64,000 bases of DNA from NCBI GenBank assembly GCA_007844125.1, contig CM017567.1, forward strand, positions 16,686,843 to 16,750,842, given 5' to 3'. Position numbers and translations under genes: made by a program. The DNA comes from Sinonovacula constricta (Eukaryota; Mollusca; Bivalvia; Cardiida; Solecurtidae). Below are positions 9,736-22,085 of this stretch, one piece after another (position 1 is the first letter of the stretch; each line of letters starts with the position of its first letter). The notes under the pieces are model-generated. The model was not told the origin of the DNA. It did not search any database and saw nothing but the letters and a program-made list of their open reading frames with translations.

Positions 9736-12266
9736 AATAAAATACACATTTAAGATGACACAATTAACATATTAACAGGGGTTTAATGATTCCGTAAAGA
9801 ATACAAATTAAAAACATCGTAAAAATATTTGCAATTAACTATCAAAATAAATGGACAATAAATTATAGATGAAAAAGGCTTCGGCACTTCAAATGGTCCT
9901 AAAGAGATATTGATTGAAAATCAGAACAGCTCAAGCGATGGCATATATATAATAAAAACAACCAAAATGAGGCATAAAATATTTTAACAATTTAGTCCGA
10001 ACTCGTTATTTGCTTGTAGTAGGCCCAAAACATTTCAATATGTTCTAATTAAAAAAACATATATGGTCAACTAGGTTGCCAGGATCTTACTGATCCGTAG
10101 TTTGCACGTACTTGACTCCATCTGACCGTGGTGTTTACCGTAGTTGACGGTAATTACATGACATAACCATTTTCACTACGGCTTACACTAAGGTCAACTA
10201 GGGATCTATTACAGCTGGACTACGTCTAAATTAAATTCATGATTATGTTAGGTACTATCACCTAGGACTAACTAGGTTAAAGTAAGGGAGAGCAATGTGG
10301 TATATAGTGACATGGAACATGTTAGTCTGGCAAAAAGTCATGTGGAGTTAGATGAGCTAAAGAAACAGAAACGGCGGGAGAGTAGAAGGCAAAGAAGATG
10401 GTGAAGCTGAGACTATCTGCTGCGTTGACCCTTCCACACCATATGGCACCGATATCCACCCCAAAATCTATGGCAGCGTAGACATATAAGAGAAAAGATA
10501 TTATGGCACCGAAAACGGCAGTATGGCGCCTGGGAAGAAGCTAAAAGTAGTTGTTTTTTCTGAGAGTAAAATTGTAAGATTACGTCCTAGAAAAAGAATA
10601 TTTTTTTCAACTTTTTCATTTTTCTAGGGGGGGTGTGGGGTGGGGGCAAACAATTCTTTTGCAAGTGTATGCTGTTTTTAATAAAGGGATTTTTTATGCG
10701 TGAAGAATTAGTTTTTTTATTAGTTCAGGTTATCGAAAAACAATATGACATTTCTTTAAGAATAAACATGTTATACAGCTATATTCATTGTTATTATAAG
10801 CAGTAAAATGTACTGTCGTCAGTAACAGTTAAAAGTATTGAAAGTAAATAGCTAAATTACAGATAAACAGAGAAATGGGCTAATACAAATCCCTGTTTTT
10901 GTCAACAATATTTTAATGTTTTCTGTTTATTTTTTCGAAACATTTATGTTAAATTCTCCAAAATTATAAGACATTTTTAAACACAATATTTGTGAAATAT
11001 GTATACATATACATTCATGTTTAGAATTTTATGTCTCAAAAAACAACAAATAGGTCTTTTATTTATTTATTTTCGTAAATATGAAAAAATTAACCCTGGG
11101 TCACTCCTTTGTATAATACAGGATGAGTATAATTTTTTTATTATTTGTTTTGCTCAATACCTCCTTAACTATTAGTTTAAAAAATAACATCCTAATATTA
11201 ATAATGGATATAAGGGAAAAGAATAACCATATTAGAAAATACTAAGATACCCTATTATGTTTTAGTATATGTCTTTACTTTAAAATAACTTGGCAAATTA
11301 TTTGATTATCTTTTAAATAAATATGAAAAAAGAAAAAGAAGAATGGCAACTATATAAAAGATCAATAAGCAGTGTATCACATAGAAACAAATTTGTTAAA
11401 TATGTATACCTATACAATCATTTTACATACTTATGTCACATAAAATTAGACTGTTTTCAAAAGTGTTGTTACATATTGACATTTACATTTTTCTTTTATT
11501 TTCATTCTTCTATTTGTTTTTAATTTTCAACTTTGAATTTTTTAAATAAATATTTTGGAGAAAATTACAACAAATCATATTTTGTTTGACATTTGATAGA
11601 ACAATAAACAGGAATGACAATAAACAACAATGATAAAACAGTGGATTGAGGAAATCATTAAAATACCTGTGATAATATCTGTAAAATACCGAGCAAACAA
11701 ATCAAATAAAATCGACTTTCCGCAACAGTCAATTCGGTGGATGTATGGCCTGACACGTTTGGTTACAAACATGTTCACGAAGCAACAGCATTCTCGATTG
11801 TGTGTACAACTGTTTACAGTTCTGATCGAACCACATTTCCACATATCATCATTCAAAGCAAAGCGCCGGTGATCTTCTGGTTAAAAAAATTCAATCTTAA
11901 CAATTTGTTCAAATCATAACCACGAACAAGAAAGTGAAATGCATACAAACAATACCGGCCACAAACAAACCTTTTTTTTAAATTTTATGTCAAGTCCATG
12001 TCTCTCTAAGAATGACTGAGTATCGCTCTGCTTAGATGGTATTTCATACGAATCAAAGTATTAGGTTGTCTTGTCCTTGTTAAAAAATATTGCCACCCAT
12101 TGTTGTCCAGGTTGATCTGAATTGTTAGTGTTTTACAATATCTCCTACGACATGTGTAGTTCGCCGATCGGGTAGTCGATCTTTAGCACGCATCACTGCA
12201 ATCAGTGATAATAGTTTTGGATCCTAGTCAAGAATGTATTTAACTTCCTTCATTTGCATTCCTGGG
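9736..12266. other. AT-rich intergenic, no gene recognised
   Basis: Two loosely similar AT-rich blocks (about 10900-11110 and 11160-11600) hint at an old internal duplication. A G-rich patch at 10627-10647 has runs of 7, 4 and 5 G, separated by tgt and t, so a quadruplex on the plus strand is possible. Open frames at 11323-11919 have no recognisable motif. Confidence 0.4.
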
Positions 12267-13490
12267 TTAATAGTCGGTGATGACTTGTCCGAATCCGTTG
12301 AACTCTATCTGATTATTGTATTCTGCATACACGATCACGTTGATGACATGGTCAAGAATGGCAGAAAACTGAGTTTTTTATTCTCCGATTCCCGGTTCTT
12401 ATAGGGTGGAGCTGACCTTCCTCTGATCCCTGATCGGCTGTCAGATCAACACCCCAGAGTGGGTATCCTTTCATATACTGGTCTAAGGTCAGACCCATGG
12501 ACTCAGTGCTCCGGTCGCGTGAAACACGGACATGTACATGTAAGATCTTAAACAATCAATCTCCTGAGGTAAGGTTAGATTGAAACGACATGCTATGGCT
12601 AGTCTTTCCATCTTCACTGATTTCTAGTTCGGACAGGTTATATTAGCGAACGTTAAATGGGTTGGTGAGCGCATCACTATTCATATCTGAGTGTAACACC
12701 ATGTCAAGAATGATACGTTTCGGGAACTGTCCCTGCCACAAATGATTTTCTATCTTGGATCGCTGATCTGATGGTATGTCAAATGTCTTCACCTCTATTC
12801 GCCGAATAGGCTTTTTCATACCTTGATGAGCTTTTGTCTGATTCAAGTTGTTGGCCACCACCGGCAACAGGTCCACATTGAATCCTACATGGATGATTTT
12901 GACTTTGCCTTCTTCCCCTAAAAGGCAACAGCTGGTCGGAGATCTATGAAGTCTAAGTCGCATTTCGATACCATTTGGAAGATACTTGTCTTGAAGAAAC
13001 ATGTCTAAATGCAACCGACTACACATTTCTAGGACTCGACTCCCATCGATATGCTTTCGTCTAGCCTTGTAAGCCTCATTGTTTTCACGTTCTTCTTTGT
13101 CTTGCATATCTCCAGGAGTGTCTGGGTACCATACTTCTAAAACACTGAGTTGTGTATTTTTAATGTCTGCTAAAAAGACAGCAGATTCTCCAGGTAGGTA
13201 CGGTAGGCATACGTGTCAGCGTTGTTGGTGATCAGTTTGTTGTTCAGGTACAGATCAATGCTGGTCCGTAGTGTGTGAAAGACATTGTTTACGATGGATG
13301 TCTAGTTGGCATTTTCCAGGGTGTGCCCATCAGCCTTCAACACTTTTACTTTCAGGTTCAGATAGCTCTGGTTGACATAGACTTTTCTGTTTGAGCAAGA
13401 ATAAAAGAAATCGATAGGAGCAGAGATGCTCAGTGATGATACGTGGTATTGTTCTATACCATGTTTATCTTGCATTGCAGTCATAGAAGG
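12267..13490 (-). pseudogene. F54H12.2-like protein of a Maverick/Polinton-like element, decayed
   Basis: Read on the minus strand from about 13484 this gives, in order: YHVSSLSISAPIDFFYS and YLNLKVKVLKADG (N-terminal block); TSIDLYLNNKLIT with ADTYAYRTYLE; CSRLHLDMFLQDKYLPNG; IRRIEVKTFDIP; FPKRIILDMV; YMKGYPLWGVDLTAD; and INVIVYAEYNNQIEF near the end, closing with TAA at 12267-12269. That series is the F54H12.2-like family, which sits next to the F54H12.3-like integrase in Maverick/Polinton-type elements of invertebrates and is probably a capsid-type protein (inference). The length, about 400 codons, is near full. It is broken by in-frame TAGs near 13303 and 13176 and by frame changes near 13150, 12630 and 12360, so no product is expected. 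Confidence 0.75.
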
Positions 13491-13516
13491 AGATACATGT
13501 TACATCGAGTTCAGTT

Positions 13517-13732
13517 TTACTGCGCTCGCAAGATCCGTGTTGAATCAAGTGGACGAGCAGAGACTTTTCTCGACTTGTGTATCTCAGGCTCGTTGGAATG
13601 AAACAGATGTGGTCTTTTCACTGGAGTTATTTTCACACTGCCCAATGCTTTCTGACAGACGTTTCTCAGCATAGTTGTCCCTCGATTCTTGAGAACGAGC
13701 TTCACGTTTTCCCCAGCCATGATATCTTGCAC
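13517..13732 (-). pseudogene. Small basic ORF upstream of the F54H12.2-like gene
   Basis: 71 codons, strongly basic, containing GENVKLVLKNRGTTMLRNVC. It lies about 30 bp upstream of the F54H12.2-like reading frame on the same strand, so it probably belongs to the same element. I do not recognise a defined domain. It could be a fragment of a longer decayed gene. Confidence 0.4.
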
Positions 13733-13892
13733 AGCCCCTGATCCTTGTTCAACTCTCTGTCTTCATAGTATGCAAACTAGATTTCACGATAGGTTTGACA
13801 AAAGGGAGAATATTGCTGGCCAATTTATTAAACATTGAGTCTAACCCATATTCTACTTGACGAGCTTAACAATGGAATACTTGAATCTTCTT

Positions 13893-14432
13893 TAATGTTG
13901 GCTTCTTCTTAAATGAAGCTTCACCATCGACTTTCCTTTAGTAAACTGAACTGATTCACCTGTGTCGCCCCTTATTATGATTTGGATCTCATCAAAATGA
14001 GAACTGCTCACCGGCACATCATGAAGATCAAGAAATTCTATGTGCAAATGGGGATTTATTCCTGATGTTATTCTTGTGTCGACAAAAATGACGCGTTAAA
14101 TAGGTGTTTCCACATCACCCAATAATGTATGTTCTGCCACATACGTGTAAACATACAGATGATTCACCTCCAGGTAAATATCATCTCCATGCTTGAACTT
14201 GTTGTCGTCTGCATTTGAATAGACCTGTATTTCGACGCCACCAAGTTTCATCTGTAGACTGAGGTGAAATTCCAATCCGATTTTCTTTCCATTGTTTACA
14301 TTGGACTTAATTCGTTTTGACAACGTTGACAAGTCCAGGCCAAATGTGATGTTCTTTTGCTCAAACCTCGCTGAAACTGCTTTCTAAATGGCATTGTCGA
14401 TTTCTTCTACCAAATGTTCAGGTGTCACATAG
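13893..14432 (-). pseudogene. Maverick/Polinton-like structural-type ORF, decayed
   Basis: Minus-strand translation carries TPEHLVEEIDNAI, then FGLDLSTLSKRIKSN, then a beta-rich stretch (VNHLYVYTYVAEHTLLG), a stop at about 14096, then RVIFVDTRI, FDEIQIIIRGDTGESV and FTKGKSMVKLHL in the same frame. The late pattern (DxIxIxIRxDTGxxVxFxxGKxxVxLHF) resembles the virion-structural-type protein encoded beside F54H12.2-like genes in such elements; this is recall of a pattern, not a search result. At least one stop and one late frame change show it is dead. It lies between the small basic ORF and the membrane-type ORF, all on the minus strand. Confidence 0.5.
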
Positions 14433-14461
14433 ATACCTTATGGAATACATACTTGAACGGC

Positions 14462-14617
14462 TCATTTTTCTCCCTTTTCATCATCAAGTTCACAAGCGAC
14501 TTGGACTTTTTCGAATTCTGTGGCGAGCTGTGGATTTCGAGTGTCGATGTACAAGAGCCTTTGTTCATCAGTAACATTTTTAACTTCTGTAGGTACGATC
14601 ATTTCCACGTAAGACAT
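14462..14617 (-). pseudogene. Short ORF inside the Maverick-like block
   Basis: 51 codons beginning MSYVEMIVPTEVKNVTDEQR and closing DDEKGEK then TGA. Acidic, no recognised domain. It abuts the following minus-strand structural-type ORF and may be the decayed N-terminal part of it. Confidence 0.35.
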
Positions 14618-14648
14618 CTCCTACTTTTGTTTGGCGATATCAATTCGT

Positions 14649-14882
14649 CTAGCAAGTTTGGTGCACAACATGATTTATTGTAATATACAACGATATCGAA
14701 CTGTCAATGATAAGAGTAATGTAGAACGATTTCATGTCTTCTTTGTAAAGTTTAGGCTTAGCGATCCGGTCGATTGAGATACAGGCTATACATGCAAGTA
14801 CAACGATAAAGTTAAGCCAAATTTGTGCCACAAATATGATTTTGTTTTTAGGTGTGTCTAACTTTTGTAACTCATTGTTCAA
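14649..14882 (-). CDS. Small ORF with one predicted membrane segment, in Maverick-like block
   Basis: 77 codons starting ATG. A hydrophobic stretch IIFVAQIWLNFIVVLACIAC at residues 15-34 would span a membrane once. It begins about 40 bp after the integrase stop on the same strand, as expected of a gene of the same element. No family recognised; a chance ORF cannot be excluded. Confidence 0.35.
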   Translation of the reverse strand: MNNELQKLDTPKNKIIFVAQIWLNFIVVLACIACISIDRIAKPKLYKEDMKSFYITLIIDSSISLYITINHVVHQTC

Positions 14883-14922
14883 CTGGACTCTGACTGAGAA
14901 ATGGTGTTATCACTCGTTTGAT

Positions 14923-15290
14923 TTATACCAAATGCGATTCTAGGATCCAGCTGTCAAACGTTGAAGGGTACCCACACCAATGTACTTTTACTTTTCTGAT
15001 AGACTTTCCGTCTACACGTCTCGTCCGCCGATCTACGTGATTGATGTGACACGAACCACGTTGATCATTCGGTAGGCCAATTCGGAAGGTAGCCTTTGTT
15101 AAAGGTTCGTTTTGTGTTGTTGATGCGCACTACCTCACCTACTTTTAAATCTGATCTCAGGGTTTTGTATTCGAACCCTTTTCTCTTTCGAAGCACATTA
15201 TTGACAAGGTTGATGATGTTAGAACCTGGGAAAGGTTTTCCTTCATACTCTACCACACCATGTCATTTCCACCGTAAGTTGGGATGATCC
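14923..15290 (-). pseudogene. F54H12.3-like (Maverick/Polinton) integrase, C-terminal part with chromodomain-like end
   Basis: Minus strand 15256-15065 reads through NLVNNVLRKRKGFEYKTLR, VGEVVRINNTKRTFNKGYLP and NW, the small DNA-binding barrel that follows the catalytic core in F54H12.3-like integrases. After a frame change near 15070 the sequence continues RRTRRVDGKSIRKVKVHWCGYP then STFDSWILESHLV and TAA at 14923-14925. The K-x-x-W-x-G-Y-P...SWxxES pattern is that of an integrase-linked chromodomain. The catalytic core is not found upstream of 15290, so the piece is truncated at its 5' side as well as frameshifted. The core of a second copy of this gene family is at 50055-50645 on the plus strand. 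Confidence 0.72.
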
Positions 15291-15814
15291 TGTATCATAT
15301 TTACTGCGCATATTACTTTTATATTTAATACAAAGTACTGAGTCAATACAGGCAAAATGCTCAAGCATAGCTCTGCTGGATTTGTTTTTCAAAACGGTTT
15401 CGGAAAATACCTACTGGCTGGTCCAGTGAACAAATTTTGTTGGCGTAGGTAAGATTTGTTCTTTAAAATTCAAAAGTAATAATTCTACATTGGTTTTAGA
15501 GGGCTCTTTTGGATATCTGTATATAAGTAATGGGGTATTTATTTTTATCGATTTTGCAAAGCGACGATACTCTGACCAGTAGTGTGTTTCCTTTAAGCAA
15601 ACGACAATTAATTAGACGAGTCTATGTTGAATACACTTCAAACAATATACTTTTAAACGAAATTAAACTTACAAATTATAACATTACTTGTTTGAAAAAA
15701 TACGTGACCAGTGGAATTTATTTACTTCATACACCGTTTTAGATTTGTTTCTAACTTTGTTTCCGTGTCACTTTTCCATACCTCGTCTTTGTCGGCGTTC
15801 GTCAATAGGTAAAT

Positions 15815-16065
15815 AAGAAAAGGTCCTTTTAAAATTTTCACATATATTTAAATTTTATCTACCAGTAGACAAAGGTAAGACAAGGTAAATGCAAATGTGA
15901 CAAAAAACAAAGACGATACATAACACACATACAGGAAAACCATCAGTTACCGCCTTGGAACGGTCAGTCGGCAAAAGGGCCAACTGGGGTGCTTAAACCT
16001 GGTTTGTGGAGCGCTCCAATCTCGCACTTCCTGAAGGTTTTTCTAGCAAACAAACAAACGATCGC
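15815..16065 (+). repeat. R2 interspersed repeat, well-preserved copy
   Basis: One of the clearest members: block 1 'aggtccttttaaaattttc', block 2 'gtagacaaaggtaagacaagg', block 3 'caaatgtgacaaaa', then 'ttaccgccttggaacggtca', 'gtcggcaaaag', 'gcttaaacctggtttgtgg', and 'tcgcacttcctgaagg'. No protein coding, no obvious terminal inverted repeats, no poly(A) tail seen. Confidence 0.8.
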
Positions 16066-17174
16066 CTAATCAACTCAGCAATAAGAGAAAATGACTGCGT
16101 TAAGCGTACCCTACGTACAACGCTCTCGTGTGATTAAATACAACAACTGACCAATCGGAATGTGTTACTTGTCAATTTCATTTCTATAAGTGTCGTTGAG
16201 AAATTAACATGTCAATCATTTCACACTTCATTCTTAGGGGCTTATTCTTATATTTCCCGAATTGTCGGTTACAGTTACATTAATGGCATTGATGAAAAGT
16301 GTTTATGTTTTTCCTAACTTTTATTACTAACGTAATTTGAGCACTTGAGGTCGTACTGCGTATCGAGAATCGTGTAAATCATATTCAATATTTAAAAACC
16401 TCATGAAGAAAAAATATAGAAAGAAAGAAACAAAAAATCGTTTCTAGCGAAGATGCTGTTTACAGAATTAGGACCCGTATTATCAGGATTCTAAAAAATG
16501 ATTACCATTTTCCAAGGTGCACATTCCAGTAAGCATTCCATACTGGTCTTAAATCTTAAATCATGAACCTGTAATTGACACACATTGTGGACATTAACCC
16601 GGATCATATTGAAAAGAAAGTTCCTTTTATGTATTCATTTTGTGCAGTTACTCAAGTCTACGACATTTCACAAATGGCTAAACGATCTAATGAACGTGAC
16701 GAGAAAGTCGCTCTTTATGTATAGGTTCCTCGGGTCAGATATATAACTAAATCAATTACCCTTTTTCAATTCATCAAAGGCTCATAGTCCATTGTACGAC
16801 ATTTTCAAATGATGACAATGCATCTACATCCCAAATTCATGGTACTGGGTTAAGGTCACAACTAGCATAATGCCAAGATTGAGCTCTTTCGAAACCTTTT
16901 TACAAGAGAACGAGATTTCAAATTTCCCAGTAGTGTATTATGAGTGAATGATAAACATATGAGGCAATGAGGACCACCTGAACATCCAGCTGATAATTGT
17001 TAGACAGTTAACTATCATGTTGTAGTTCCCAGGCAATATCGAGGTAAAAGTTTCAGTTTGATTCCTGAAACATTTGTGTCAGGTCACTTGGTCATCAAGA
17101 ATACACATTACGGTCATTTATTCTGACCAAGCCACAACGTTTATATCTCGTATATCAAACCTTTACGAAGTATT

Positions 17175-17390
17175 AGGTTGGAGATCTCCACAAACCAGGT
17201 TTAAGCATCACAGTCGGTCCTTTTGCCAACTGACCGTTCCAATGCGGTAATTGTGTTGTTTTTCTTTTTGTGTGAAATGTCTAGTATCTGTGTCACTTAT
17301 ACCTGTACTTCGTTTGCCTTTGTCCAGTAGTAAATTTTAATATTTGTGGTAATCCTCATAGGACCTTTTCTATTTTCCAATTCGTATAAG
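17175..17390 (-). repeat. R2 interspersed repeat copy
   Basis: Reverse orientation; contains 'ccaaccaggtttaagca'-type, 'ttttgccaactgaccgttcc' and 'tttgcctttgtccagtag' blocks. It is the mirrored partner of the copy at 41920-42130, so it was present before the inverted duplication. Confidence 0.75.
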
Positions 17391-18154
17391 TAACACGTCA
17401 TTCATAAATCAATATAAGTCGTCGGCCTATCATCCTTAAAGTGTATGTGATTTTTATTAGCTTTTATGTAATGTATAAAACGTGGTTTCCGACAGTTCAG
17501 ACTAAATTTGTTTTCTGATAAAATAGATAAGTCACTGTTACCTGCAAAATGGTGTTCATTGCTGCCCTAGACGTGTGTGTACAATGAAGGATAAATCTCC
17601 ACTTGTCATTGCCAACAGGAATTCCCTTTCATAACCGCACAGATAGCTTTTTTAACGAAAAACCACGTTACAATTTGTTTTAAACCGGATAGTCCGCTAT
17701 TGCTTCGATATCTATATTAGAATATATGTCTAACGTACTTACTTAAAGATTTGGAAAGAATGAAAATTCGTAATGTCTGACAAAACAGGTAGAGTTCAAA
17801 ACCATATATATTTTATATATATTATAAAATTCAAGTTGTAATTTTTAATGTATAACAATTAATTAGTTTTACAATGATATACGTGCATTTTACCTTTATC
17901 GCTAGTTGGCGGGACGCGACGAACTATTTATTTAATTATTTACCTCCCTTTATTGTCTACTTCGTTGTTGGTCATTAAATACATACTCTATAATGGCCTT
18001 GAGGGCCACTTTCAATACAGATAAACACGGACACAGATATACACATTACAACACAGACTCACATATTGCATTGCTTCGTTGGTCGTTGACAACTTAAGGT
18101 AAATTTTGTCTGCCGTCTTGACCAAGTTACAGCTCCTGCTTTCTCTGAAGTTGT

Positions 18155-18262
18155 TCTCTCTCTCTCTCTCTTCTCTCTCTGTGTCTGTCTGTCTCTATCT
18201 CTGCCTCTGTCTCTCTTACTGTCTATGTTTGTCAGTCTCTGCCTCTCTATCTCTATTGACTA
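18155..18262. repeat. (TC)n/(TCTG)n low-complexity tract
   Basis: Pyrimidine-rich simple repeat; the mirrored arm has (GA)n at about 41385-41420 at the equivalent place. Confidence 0.85.
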
Positions 18263-18799
18263 CCTTAAAAATTAAAAAATATACGTCAAGTAAAATAATA
18301 ATTATCTGATTGTAAAGCTATTAATGTTGAATCCTGGGAAACAGGGTTAGTAATGTTACACTTTTTACATATTTTCTATTTGGTCATCCCTTATAAAATA
18401 AACTTGAGCCTTTTTGGAGATGTATTTTACCAGGTCAATTGTGATTATTATCAAATTTCCTTTGTATAAAACTTTGTATAGATTCAGTTATTGATTTTGT
18501 ATATAGAAAATCATGTTTAAATGGTTTATTTGAATGAATCAGAATATTCTTGATTGACTGAAATATATAAATATATATGAAATATCTATTTACACTTCTT
18601 CTCTGGTTAGTTGTTTTCAGAAAAAACTATTTAATTTTAACTTTGTGGAGTTCTTTTATTAAAGATATTTTTCCTCCACATCCAAGTACAATATAGACAC
18701 TAATTTAACTTATGTTACTACTTTCTTTTGAATGACTAATCTCAAGGATATGATATGGCTTGGACAGTTTTGTTTATAAAAGATCCGTTTCTTTAAAAT

Positions 18800-19010
18800 T
18801 GAGGAACCCGTCAGGAAGTTTATGAATCCGTTAAGATGTGTAAGGTTTGAGCTGTGTGAAACTGGGTCAAGCATCCCATTTAGGACTTTTGTCGACTGAC
18901 CGTTCCAATGCGTAACTGTATGTTTTGCTCTGTTTCATATAATTTATTGTCACAGATTTGTTTTAACTTTTACATTTAACTGGGACCTTTGTCATGCGCC
19001 TTTTCAAATA
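18800..19010 (-). repeat. R2 interspersed repeat copy
   Basis: Contains 'gactgaccgttccaatgcg' and 'gtcaagcatcccatttagga' blocks in reverse orientation; mirrored partner of 41025-41200. Confidence 0.7.
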
Positions 19011-20031
19011 TTAATAATTGTATGTTACAATGTTTATAAAAGCTTGTTATATTTTCTTATCAATAGCACGTGACCAGGTTCTGACATCGTTGCCTCTTTC
19101 TAGAAAACGATTACAAACGAAACACCTTAATACCTGTATTATTGAAAATATAGTTGACCACCTTAATTAAACGCCAATCTACTGTCAGCTATCAGCTCAG
19201 TTTTAAATAAAGCAATTTCTTTAAAAATATATCAAAGCTTCAGATTTGTCTTCAGTATATTCAGTATTGCCTAACTGACTGATCAATCTGGCTGAATAGG
19301 AATTTTCCCACAAAAAGTTCTTAGCATCCAGAACAATCTAGTGGTATTGATGCTGATGCTGTTCAGTTACCAGAAGTAAACACCGGAGTTTATCATGCAG
19401 TTTGTTGTTGTTTTGTTCCAAAGAAAAAGAGAACTAAGAATAATTACTCCACTTTAGCGAAATAGTGTCCCAATTGATAGCCTTGTGACAATCCAGTTTA
19501 AGGACATGGTTGTTGAACTATCTTCTTTATTTTAATGTTCCAGATCACCGTGTTTTGATGCTTCTGTCAAATGTTCGAGTAGACTTCTATTATGTTCTGG
19601 AAGACTTTGGAAGATTTGTAGATTTCACTGCTTTATTCTGAAACTTTGTTATCCGGTATAAATAAGGTTGATTTCTTGTTCCATCAGGCCACTAATACAG
19701 AAAAATAGTATAAGATTATATGTATTTATTGATTACCTGTATATGCATTGTTTTCGACCTAATACATGTACTATGGCCATCTTAGGACAATGCATAGTAA
19801 CAGGGGGCTTCTGTAAAGAATAAATGTAAGTGTGATTACACCAAGGTGTTGGATCAAGGTTAAGTTTATTGTGGAGGGATCTTAACCATTTTCCGTTTGA
19901 TAAATGGAATCACTGTTGTAATTTGAAAATTATATGTTAAACAAAGATATTTTGTTGCTGGTATGTTTGTCTGCTCTGCCATTGAAATATAACGATTATC
20001 AACAAATATGTCCACGCCTATGTTTGATATT

Positions 20032-20399
20032 TCACATTTTAATGTACATATTGTCCCTTGCGTAGTGGGCTTTAATATGTCCTAACTTTTTATAACGTTG
20101 TTCATCAATGAATGACGTCAGAGCTTTCTCTTCGGGAGTTTTATCCGTTACTTCCACCGACATCATAGTGATTTTAATCTTATCCATGGGAATAGTCTTA
20201 AGTACCTTCAACTTGTCACCTCCGATGTCCAAACTGAAATAATCAACCTTGGTTCTACCAAGGGCCAGCAGTAGTGAAGTCAGAGGGAAGCACTGTACTT
20301 GCACTTTCGTTGTTTTCCTATTCTGTTTAAATTTCACTCACTGTTTTGCTCCGTGTCTACATCCATTCTACCGAGAATGTCAGCCCGACTAAATGTGAC
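20032..20399 (-). pseudogene. FkbM/Star-like copy B, isolated exon 3, frameshifted
   Basis: Reverse complement aligns along its length to exon 3 of gene C. The acceptor AG (20400-20401 on the plus strand as CT) and the start VTFSRADILGRMD are retained. About 20 codons in, a 1-nt deletion relative to gene C puts a TGA in frame (near 20338). Downstream, the original frame resumes and is open to TGA at 20032-20034 (CFPLTSLLLALGRTKVDYFS ... RDNMYIKM). The DIEGDE motif has become DIGGDK, losing two acidic residues. No exon 1 or 2 for this orientation is visible between 20785 and 25850. The copy arose with the inverted segmental duplication and is a partial, dead duplicate. Confidence 0.85.
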
Positions 20400-20401
20400 C
20401 T

Positions 20402-20785
<384 letters not shown>

Positions 20786-21039
20786 TATATATATAATTTA
20801 TATTACACCTTTCAATTTTTGTTCTGATATCATTCAGTTTGAGAATTATCTAGCATGCAACCGATACTGTTTTAACTACGTCAAGTTACTCAACATAATT
20901 ATTTAACTGTATGAAAACAGTATTTATACGATGTATATGTGGGGTTTTAAAATATTCTAGTACAGGTAATCCTTCAACATATGCACCCATCTCTGAGAAA
21001 TAAAATCTAAATATATATATATATCTGTATAATATATTA
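20786..21039. other. AT-rich spacer
   Basis: Nothing recognised. Confidence 0.4.
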
Positions 21040-21640
21040 TCAGTATTGCATTGAATAATTCAAATCCACATATTCGCACTGTTCTTGTCAAACTTCAGAG
21101 TTTATATGACGTTAATGAAATCTCCTTCTGTTCGTTTCCTAGTCATGTAGGCATCCGAGGAAACGAGCATGCAGACAAGAGTGCAAAATCTGCCTCAACC
21201 CTCACTGAGACAGACCTTTGCATCCCACACACCGATTTTAAATCACTTATTAACGGATATATTTTAACCAAATGGCAAACAAGTTGGGACAATACTATTT
21301 ATAACAAATTGCACGCAATTAAACCTAACACCGGTACCAATGTCTCTGCTTGCAGAGAAAATAAGCGTGAAGACGTAGCTCTTACCTGCTGTCGCAATAG
21401 ACATATTAGATTACTCATTTATATCTTTTAAAAAGAGAAGTTCAGCCTGTATGTGTTCCCTGCCAGAAACGATTGACAGTTACCCTACTCTATTACATTG
21501 TATCGACACATCCATATTAGATCCAAGTTTTTTAATGTTAATAACGTGTTCGAACTATTTAAAGGTGGTTTCCAGCAGTTATATCAAATTCATGCAACAA
21601 TACCTTACCACTGCTTTCTGGAATTAGCGCATAATTTCTG
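21040..21640 (+). pseudogene. LINE RNase H domain and C-terminal tail, decayed
   Basis: The frame from 21051 reads ISFCSFPSHVGIRGNEHADK, the RNase H segment carrying the last catalytic region of I/Jockey-like LINEs (W/F.P.H.GI.GNE.AD). It is followed by KWQTSWDN, then RHIRLLIYIF and, past an in-frame TAA, KREVQPVCVPCQKRLTVT, the Cys-rich tail typical of these ORF2 proteins (CxxC...LTVxHxLxxC). A further shifted frame gives KFFNVNNVFELFKGG. Frame changes and stops show a dead copy. No RT or endonuclease is seen upstream, so it is 5'-truncated. Confidence 0.78.
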
Positions 21641-21659
21641 CATAACTTCAAACTTTAGT

Positions 21660-22085
21660 ACAAGTAACGATGGTTTTGAACACTGCCTATAATGTTAGAC
21701 AGTACAAATCGAGATAAAACATTCTAATAGTTCAATCATTCCATATCTATAAATAAACATAACAGTGATCTCTACTCAAAATAGATACCGACGTCAGAGC
21801 TGATTACCCAGATGACGATATTACGTAATCTAAGAAGTGAGTTATCACGTGGTTTTCCTTGTTAAAAATAGCTATCTCTGCAGCATGGCTTAAATAGGAA
21901 ATACCTTTGCAATGAGGAGTTGGGGTTTGTGTTTCACCGTTCAGACTGATCTAGGGCATCAAGGAGCAGCATTTTGGAAGATTCTTTTCATGCAACAATA
22001 GCTTATTTGGTTATTTGAGAAAAAATATTATAGATCAAATTGTCGGATAACACTTTTAAGACAGTGTCGGATTCTAAGATAGTTT
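21660..22085. repeat. Dispersed repeat R4 (MITE-like), copy 1
   Basis: Shares ordered blocks with 41460-41840: 'tttgaacactgcct', 'aaaatagata', 'gttaaaaatagctatctctg', 'caaggagcag' and an end 'aattgtcggataaca'. The copies at 43722 and 17460 carry the opposite end, 'ggtwtccgacagtt', the reverse complement of that end, so short terminal inverted repeats are likely. Confidence 0.55.
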
